26,164 nucleotides of DNA from Candidatus Woesearchaeota archaeon (GTDB taxonomy: Archaea; Nanobdellota; Nanobdellia; Woesearchaeales; DSVV01). The notes under the pieces were generated by a model. It was not told the DNA's origin. It made no database searches and saw only the letters and a list, made by a program, of their open reading frames with translations. Positions 22,384 through 26,164 of this stretch are shown here, one piece after another. Location of the stretch: positions 1 through 26,164 of the forward strand of contig JACQSP010000104.1 of the NCBI GenBank assembly GCA_016205905.1, given 5' to 3'. Numbering within the stretch: the stretch's first letter is position 1; each line of letters begins with the position of its first letter. A program made the translations under genes and the position numbers.

Positions 22384-22409
22384 GGCTGCACCAAGGAACT
22401 AAATCAATG
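22384..22409 (+). repeat. extra single copy of the dispersed tag
   Basis: This is a second, direct copy of the tag at 22335-22360, starting 49 bases further on (core GGCTGCACCAAGGAACTAAA). It has no matching left arm, so it may be a remnant of a second composite element. Confidence 0.6.
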
Positions 22410-22444
22410 CGAAATCTTTATTAATTCAATTAACTTCCATAACC

Positions 22445-22454
22445 ATTATATATG
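22445..22454 (+). promoter_or_regulatory. TATA-like box for the MBL-fold gene
   Basis: ATTATATATG, expected start near 22475. The leader of about 30 bases contains GAGGT at 22495-22499. Confidence 0.45.
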
Positions 22455-22504
22455 CTTATAATAATACTAATATAGCAGAAACATTAATAATACAGAGGTA
22501 GACA

Positions 22505-23338
22505 ATGCAGCAACCTAAAATTGTATTTCTAGGCACAGGAGGGGATTCAGCAGTAGTAGGCAAACAGCTAAAAGCCTCTGGCGGAATTATTATACAGGTT
22601 GATGACAGCCAGTTTCACCTTGACCCTGGACCAGGTGCTTTAGTCAGGGCAGCTGAATATGGCATTAATCTAAGAAATAATGTTGCAATCTTATGCAGCC
22701 ATAACCACCTCAATCATTGCAATGATATTAATGCAGTAATAGATGCAATGAGCTTAAGAGGATTGGATATTCATGGCGTACTCGTTGCTAATAAAACTGT
22801 AATTAATGGCAATGTTGTTGACGGAAAAGAGATAGAAAAATCATACTTGACAGAATTTCACAGAAAACTAATGGAAAGGGTAATTGCACTTGAAGCAGGT
22901 AAACGCGTAGGGATAAACAATATTGAAATCAAGGCAACAGCTACAAAACACAGTGATCCAGACTGCATTGGCTTCAGGCTTTTAACACCTAACTTTAATA
23001 TGGGTTACACGTCTGATACAGGATATACAAGAAGTTTGTTGGAAGATTTTAAAGATGTAGATCTGCTTATACTCAATGTTCAGAATCCAGACGACAACAG
23101 TGATGAATTTCATCTATGCACACACGACGCAATTAAGATAATTAATGAAACAAAGCCTAAGTTAGCAATAGTAACACATTTTGGTGCGAAGATGGTTGAT
23201 GCAGATGTTCTCACCCAAGCCAGATTCATTCAAAAGGAAACAAATGTCCAGACAATTGCAGCAAGAGACGGAATGGTAATTAATCCCATAAGCTATTCTG
23301 TTAATCTAAGGCAGAAGACGCTGAATTTGTTTAAATAA
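22505..23338 (+). CDS. metallo-beta-lactamase-fold hydrolase with an altered HxHxDH motif
   Basis: The fold is recognised from HLDPGPGAL (38-46), the metal motif, H149 (TKHSD), D171 (SDTGY), H207 and H225 (VTHFG). The canonical HxHxDH reads H66-N-H68-L-N70-H71. The aspartate that binds the second metal and activates water is thus asparagine, which may change metal content or lower hydrolase activity. Overall plan and length (277) resemble RNase Z-like and UPF0173-like archaeal proteins; substrate unknown. GAGGT five bases before the ATG fixes the start, so unlike neighbouring genes it has a leader. It ends convergent with maf. Confidence 0.82.
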   Translation: MQQPKIVFLGTGGDSAVVGKQLKASGGIIIQVDDSQFHLDPGPGALVRAAEYGINLRNNVAILCSHNHLNHCNDINAVIDAMSLRGLDIHGVLVANKTVINGNVVDGKEIEKSYLTEFHRKLMERVIALEAGKRVGINNIEIKATATKHSDPDCIGFRLLTPNFNMGYTSDTGYTRSLLEDFKDVDLLILNVQNPDDNSDEFHLCTHDAIKIINETKPKLAIVTHFGAKMVDADVLTQARFIQKETNVQTIAARDGMVINPISYSVNLRQKTLNLFK

Positions 23339-23388
23339 GGATTATTGATTTTAAGAATTATTCTTTTTTATTTAAAAGTATTATCCTT
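23337..23388. terminator. bidirectional terminator-like inverted repeat
   Basis: AAGGAT (23337-23342) pairs with ATCCTT (23383-23388). Inside lies AAGAAT-T-ATTCTT (23353-23365) followed by a T run. It is located between the convergent MBL-fold and maf genes. A further T run follows at 23387-23392. Confidence 0.45.
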
Positions 23389-23406
23389 TTTTCTAGTGAT
23401 TCCAAC

Positions 23407-23988
23407 CTACACTTTGAAGATATCGACTCCTAACTTTTTTAAAACATTGTTTAACTTGAACAAAGGAAGGCCAACAACATTAAAATAATCCCCCTCTATC
23501 TTTTCAACAAATACAGCTGCTTTTCCCTGAATAGCATACGCCCCTGCATGGTCAAATGGTTTCTCATAATTAATGTAATCATTAATCTCTTTGTCAGTCA
23601 ATATTCTCATTTTAACTTTAGAGGCATCATAATCCTGTATAATTTTGTTTTTATCAATGTCTATAACTGCAAACGCTGTAATTACCTCATGTTCTTTCCC
23701 GCTAATTAACCTTAACATTTCTTTAGCGTTTTCTTTTGAGCTTGGTTTGCCCATAACTTTGTTATTATAAACTACAATTGTATCGGCAGAAATAACTATC
23801 CCTGATTTGAAATGTTTAGCAACATTCTTTCCTTTTTCTAATGAATGATAAAGTGCAAGTTTGACAGGACTTAAAGGCAGATTGTTGTCTTCATCATATG
23901 AACTTTTATAGACGATGAACTTTTTGAATAATCGTTTCATTAAATATTTTCTTCGTGGAGAAGCAGATGCTAATATTATTTGTTTCAT
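23407..23988 (-). CDS. maf: Maf-family nucleoside triphosphate pyrophosphatase
   Basis: Maf proteins hydrolyse non-canonical or modified nucleoside triphosphates to monophosphates. Signatures are present: ILASASPRRKYLMKRL at the N-terminus, SADTIVVYNNKVMGKP, the KPFDHAGAYAIQGKAAVFVE segment, and GDYFNVVGLPL. Length is 193 residues, normal for the family. I start at the ATG at 23988 rather than the in-frame GTG at 24009: the family begins right at this methionine, and a TATA-like AATTATAAAAAG (24009-24020) is centred 26 bases upstream, implying a leaderless mRNA. It is convergent with the MBL-fold gene. Confidence 0.93.
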   Translation of the reverse strand: MKQIILASASPRRKYLMKRLFKKFIVYKSSYDEDNNLPLSPVKLALYHSLEKGKNVAKHFKSGIVISADTIVVYNNKVMGKPSSKENAKEMLRLISGKEHEVITAFAVIDIDKNKIIQDYDASKVKMRILTDKEINDYINYEKPFDHAGAYAIQGKAAVFVEKIEGDYFNVVGLPLFKLNNVLKKLGVDIFKV

Positions 23989-24008
23989 GTTTTTATTAAT
24001 CAATCTCA

Positions 24009-24020
24009 CTTTTTATAATT
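24009..24020 (-). promoter_or_regulatory. TATA-like box for maf
   Basis: AATTATAAAAAG on the minus strand, about 26 bases from the ATG at 23988. It overlaps the alternative GTG start and so argues against it. Confidence 0.5.
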
Positions 24021-24081
24021 TTTCATGTTTACCAGCAAAATTCATCAGATTTTGTTTATATCCTAAAAATCTTATTGGCTA

Positions 24082-25116
24082 TTACAAACCAAATAACAGC
24101 CACACAACCCCCGCGCCAATCAAACACCCAAGAGTAATAAACGGCATTGCAGGATAATATTTGTCTTTTTTTCCAAATCTGTAAATCAGGAATAATGCAA
24201 TTGCAGCGCATACAGATATAATAATTGGGGCAGTAAATGTGCCGGTGTATTTCATGATTGCGCCTGAAAACAATAAAGGGAATGCAATATCTCCTCCGCC
24301 CAAAATTGCGTTTCTAGGTTCTGTTGAGCCAGATGATTCAATTAAATTTTCTTTTTCTTCACCAGCTATGGATTTTGAAGCTTTTGCGGATTTAGTTATT
24401 TTTCCTGTCCTTGCTTTATCATCTGTTTTTTTAATCTCTTCATCAGTTTCAATTTTATTTTTATTGTAAGGTATCATCAACCCTGCAAAAATCTTATTAT
24501 CTGTCTGAAACTCTGCCATGCTTATCATATGTTTGGAATGCCAAACAGCATACATATCGTAAATAGAAATAACAATCAGCAGTGCAAGCCCAGAAATTAA
24601 ATTTAGTACAGGCACTAAAAGGCTTGCCAAACCACCATAAATAAACAATTCAGTAAAATTATGGGTAATTATTTCTTTTCTGAATACTTTTAGATAAGCT
24701 AACACACCTGCAAGAATCAAAGTAATAATAAATCCATAGCTTACAAAACTATTCAAATATTTAACATAATTCAGCAGTTTCATGACAAATGGACTAAAAG
24801 CCATGATTAATGTAAGAATAACGCTAAGGAAAAACCACATCTGCCAAAGTGTTTTTCGCTTATATTTGATAATCAATAATACAAGCACAGTGCCAATTAT
24901 AACTGCGATAACAATCCCGATAAAAGAATAAGATTCGTTTTCAATAGACGGCGGAGTTATGCCTGTGATGTCATAGGTAGCATTAAACAGGGTTGTTTTT
25001 CCTGTCTCAGAAGTTGTTTTCATATCAATATATTGTGTTAATATCCCTAATCCTATTATTTGCGATAGGAAAAAAAAGCTAACCAATAATAAAATTATTT
25101 TTAGATTGTGTTTCAT
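24082..25116 (-). CDS. presenilin-like intramembrane aspartyl protease (A22 type)
   Basis: GxGD-type intramembrane proteases cut substrates within the membrane. Both catalytic motifs are present: YD in ISIYDMYAVWHSKHM and GGGD in ILGGGDIAFPLLFSG. The C-terminal PAL motif is present as PAM (YYPAMPFITLG). About eight to nine hydrophobic spans fit the family. A charged cytoplasmic loop of nearly 90 residues separates the catalytic aspartates, longer than in compact archaeal members. I prefer the ATG at 25116 because it starts directly at the first family-like span (MKHNLKIILLLVSFFFLSQ). The longer ORF from 25185 adds 23 residues and has a TATA-like box 26 bases upstream, so it cannot be excluded. 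It is followed by maf and preceded by the MinD-like gene. Confidence 0.85.
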   Translation of the reverse strand: MKHNLKIILLLVSFFFLSQIIGLGILTQYIDMKTTSETGKTTLFNATYDITGITPPSIENESYSFIGIVIAVIIGTVLVLLIIKYKRKTLWQMWFFLSVILTLIMAFSPFVMKLLNYVKYLNSFVSYGFIITLILAGVLAYLKVFRKEIITHNFTELFIYGGLASLLVPVLNLISGLALLIVISIYDMYAVWHSKHMISMAEFQTDNKIFAGLMIPYNKNKIETDEEIKKTDDKARTGKITKSAKASKSIAGEEKENLIESSGSTEPRNAILGGGDIAFPLLFSGAIMKYTGTFTAPIIISVCAAIALFLIYRFGKKDKYYPAMPFITLGCLIGAGVVWLLFGL

Positions 25117-25204
25117 GTTGATTGTCTCTATAATTTGTACTAATGCATAAACATAAAATATTAATATTTGTATTTTATAATGCATTTAACTGATTTTCGC
25201 AAAA

Positions 25205-25218
25205 ACTAGTTATATCTT
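25205..25218 (-). promoter_or_regulatory. TATA-like box upstream of the presenilin-like gene
   Basis: AAAAGATATAACTAG-like sequence on the minus strand. Its spacing would give a leaderless start at 25185, or a leader of about 70 bases for the start at 25116. Confidence 0.4.
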
Positions 25219-25250
25219 TTATATTATTTATTATTCTATATACTACTGTA

Positions 25251-26069
25251 TTACTTATTATTCTTTAAGCTTTCGACCAGACAAAACCTGTTTATATCTT
25301 GTTTTGGCATATTTTTTGCAAATAATTTCCCAAGCTTTGTTTTAAATCTTTTATCCAAATAATTTTCACCAACTATACATCCGCCTAATTTCTTATATTC
25401 CATACTAACTTCACTTTTTGGTGAATGGGCAGTTATTGGTATTGATTTAGAAAGCGCTTCTAAAACCTTAATATCATCAGGAAGGACAGCGAGCACAGGA
25501 ACACTTGTTGCAAGTTCAACATCATTTATATTTACCTCAAACCCTTTGTCTCGCACTCTGTTAAGAAGGATACCTATAATGGGAGTTTTTCTTTTTGTTG
25601 CGACACTTACAGCATTGACCGTGCTTTTTAAAGTGGGCTGGTCAGGTGTTGTGACAACGAATAATTCATCAGAAGAAACCATTGTTGCCAGAATTTCTTC
25701 GTTAAGGTTTGGTGAAGAATCCAACAGAATAACGTCATAAAACTCTTTTAAATGCTCAATCTTGTTTTTTAATTCATAAGGATTAATCTTTTTTGGCACC
25801 AATGATGAGGGTATTACATCAAACCCATGCGACGATTTTATAATGGCATCGCTTGCCGGCACCTTGTCATTAAGTATATCATGCACAGTAAAATTATATT
25901 CCTTCAGGCCAAGGTAAAGCGCTAATGTCGGCGCGCTGAAATTGCCGTCAATAACAAGAACTTTTTTATTATAAACATTGCTAAGCACGTAGGCTAAATT
26001 AGTTACAGCTGTTGTCTTGCCAACGCCGCCTTTTATTGCAATAACTCCAACAATCTTTCCTTTTGGCAT
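25251..26069 (-). CDS. MinD/ParA-family ATPase
   Basis: The deviant Walker A motif KGGVGKTT (13-20) with signature lysine K13, the switch region VLVIDGNFSAPTLALYLGL, and Walker B DVILLDSSPNL identify a MinD/ParA ATPase, a dimerising switch used in positioning or partitioning of cellular structures. The 272-residue length is usual. The C-terminal segment (RFKTKLGKLFAK) could form an amphipathic membrane-binding helix as in MinD, but this is inferred from pattern only. No ParB or MinE gene is present in the window, so the cargo is unknown. GAGGG six to seven bases before the ATG sets the start. The adjacent presenilin-like gene follows after 134 bases. Confidence 0.9.
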   Translation of the reverse strand: MPKGKIVGVIAIKGGVGKTTAVTNLAYVLSNVYNKKVLVIDGNFSAPTLALYLGLKEYNFTVHDILNDKVPASDAIIKSSHGFDVIPSSLVPKKINPYELKNKIEHLKEFYDVILLDSSPNLNEEILATMVSSDELFVVTTPDQPTLKSTVNAVSVATKRKTPIIGILLNRVRDKGFEVNINDVELATSVPVLAVLPDDIKVLEALSKSIPITAHSPKSEVSMEYKKLGGCIVGENYLDKRFKTKLGKLFAKNMPKQDINRFCLVESLKNNK

Positions 26070-26164
26070 TTTATTCCCTCTTTCAACATACTATTATAAA
26101 ATAATCTTATTTAGTCTTAATTTTTTACTTTTTTATATATTTATTGTTTTCATGTACTTATGTA

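Overview
The window looks like AT-rich archaeal chromosome. Evidence: a complete archaeal A-type ATP synthase operon, the archaeal/eukaryotic ribosome-rescue factor Pelota, two TrmB-family regulators, an Lrp/AsnC-type regulator, a presenilin-like GxGD protease, and many genes with a TATA-like box about 26 bases before the start codon and no Shine-Dalgarno site (leaderless genes). Several other genes have clear GGAGG/GGTGA sites, so both initiation modes are used. Exact lineage cannot be read from the sequence; a DPANN-type or euryarchaeal genome would fit. No tRNA, rRNA, CRISPR array, insertion sequence or intein was seen.

Layout. 1-4 kb: the first 26 bases of a leftward gene, a hairpin repeat, an unknown protein and a small zinc-ribbon protein, a winged-helix regulator divergent from a radical SAM enzyme, and an unknown 210-residue protein divergent from TrmB regulator 1. 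4.8-14.2 kb: the leftward ATP synthase operon in the order H-I-K-E-C-F-A-B-D, with unusually long and structured spacers. 14.2-17.4 kb: a repeat-filled gap, an unknown TPR-like protein with a 33-residue single-span membrane protein just upstream of it, and a divergent regulator built from two fused Lrp/AsnC units. 17.5-18.6 kb: Pelota. 18.8-22.1 kb: a two-gene leftward operon of a histidine phosphatase and a stand-alone PEP-utiliser phosphohistidine-domain protein, divergent from TrmB regulator 2. 22.1-22.5 kb: a nested repeat. Then a metallo-beta-lactamase-fold protein, Maf, the presenilin-like protease and a MinD/ParA ATPase.

How the parts relate. Four regulators (winged helix, TrmB1, Lrp-duplex, TrmB2) each face a neighbouring transcription unit across a short shared promoter region, and two of these regions carry clear dyads that could be operators. 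The ATP synthase K subunit carries residues compatible with sodium binding, so the enzyme may couple to Na+.

The most unusual signal is a family of intergenic hairpins built from heptanucleotide repeats (consensus GTCGTNN in one arm, GACNNAC in the other). There are three copies at 330-396, 14400-14452 and 22225-22313, and a fourth with a different heptamer (GTAAGAG-like) at 13680-13753 inside the ATP synthase operon. The copies are associated with a second, unrelated sequence tag (core GGCTGCGCCTTGGAACTAAA), which forms an outer inverted repeat around the 22.2 kb copy and also occurs as a coreless inverted repeat at 18.7-18.8 kb. This composite architecture is not explained by any gene and is the best candidate for something undescribed.
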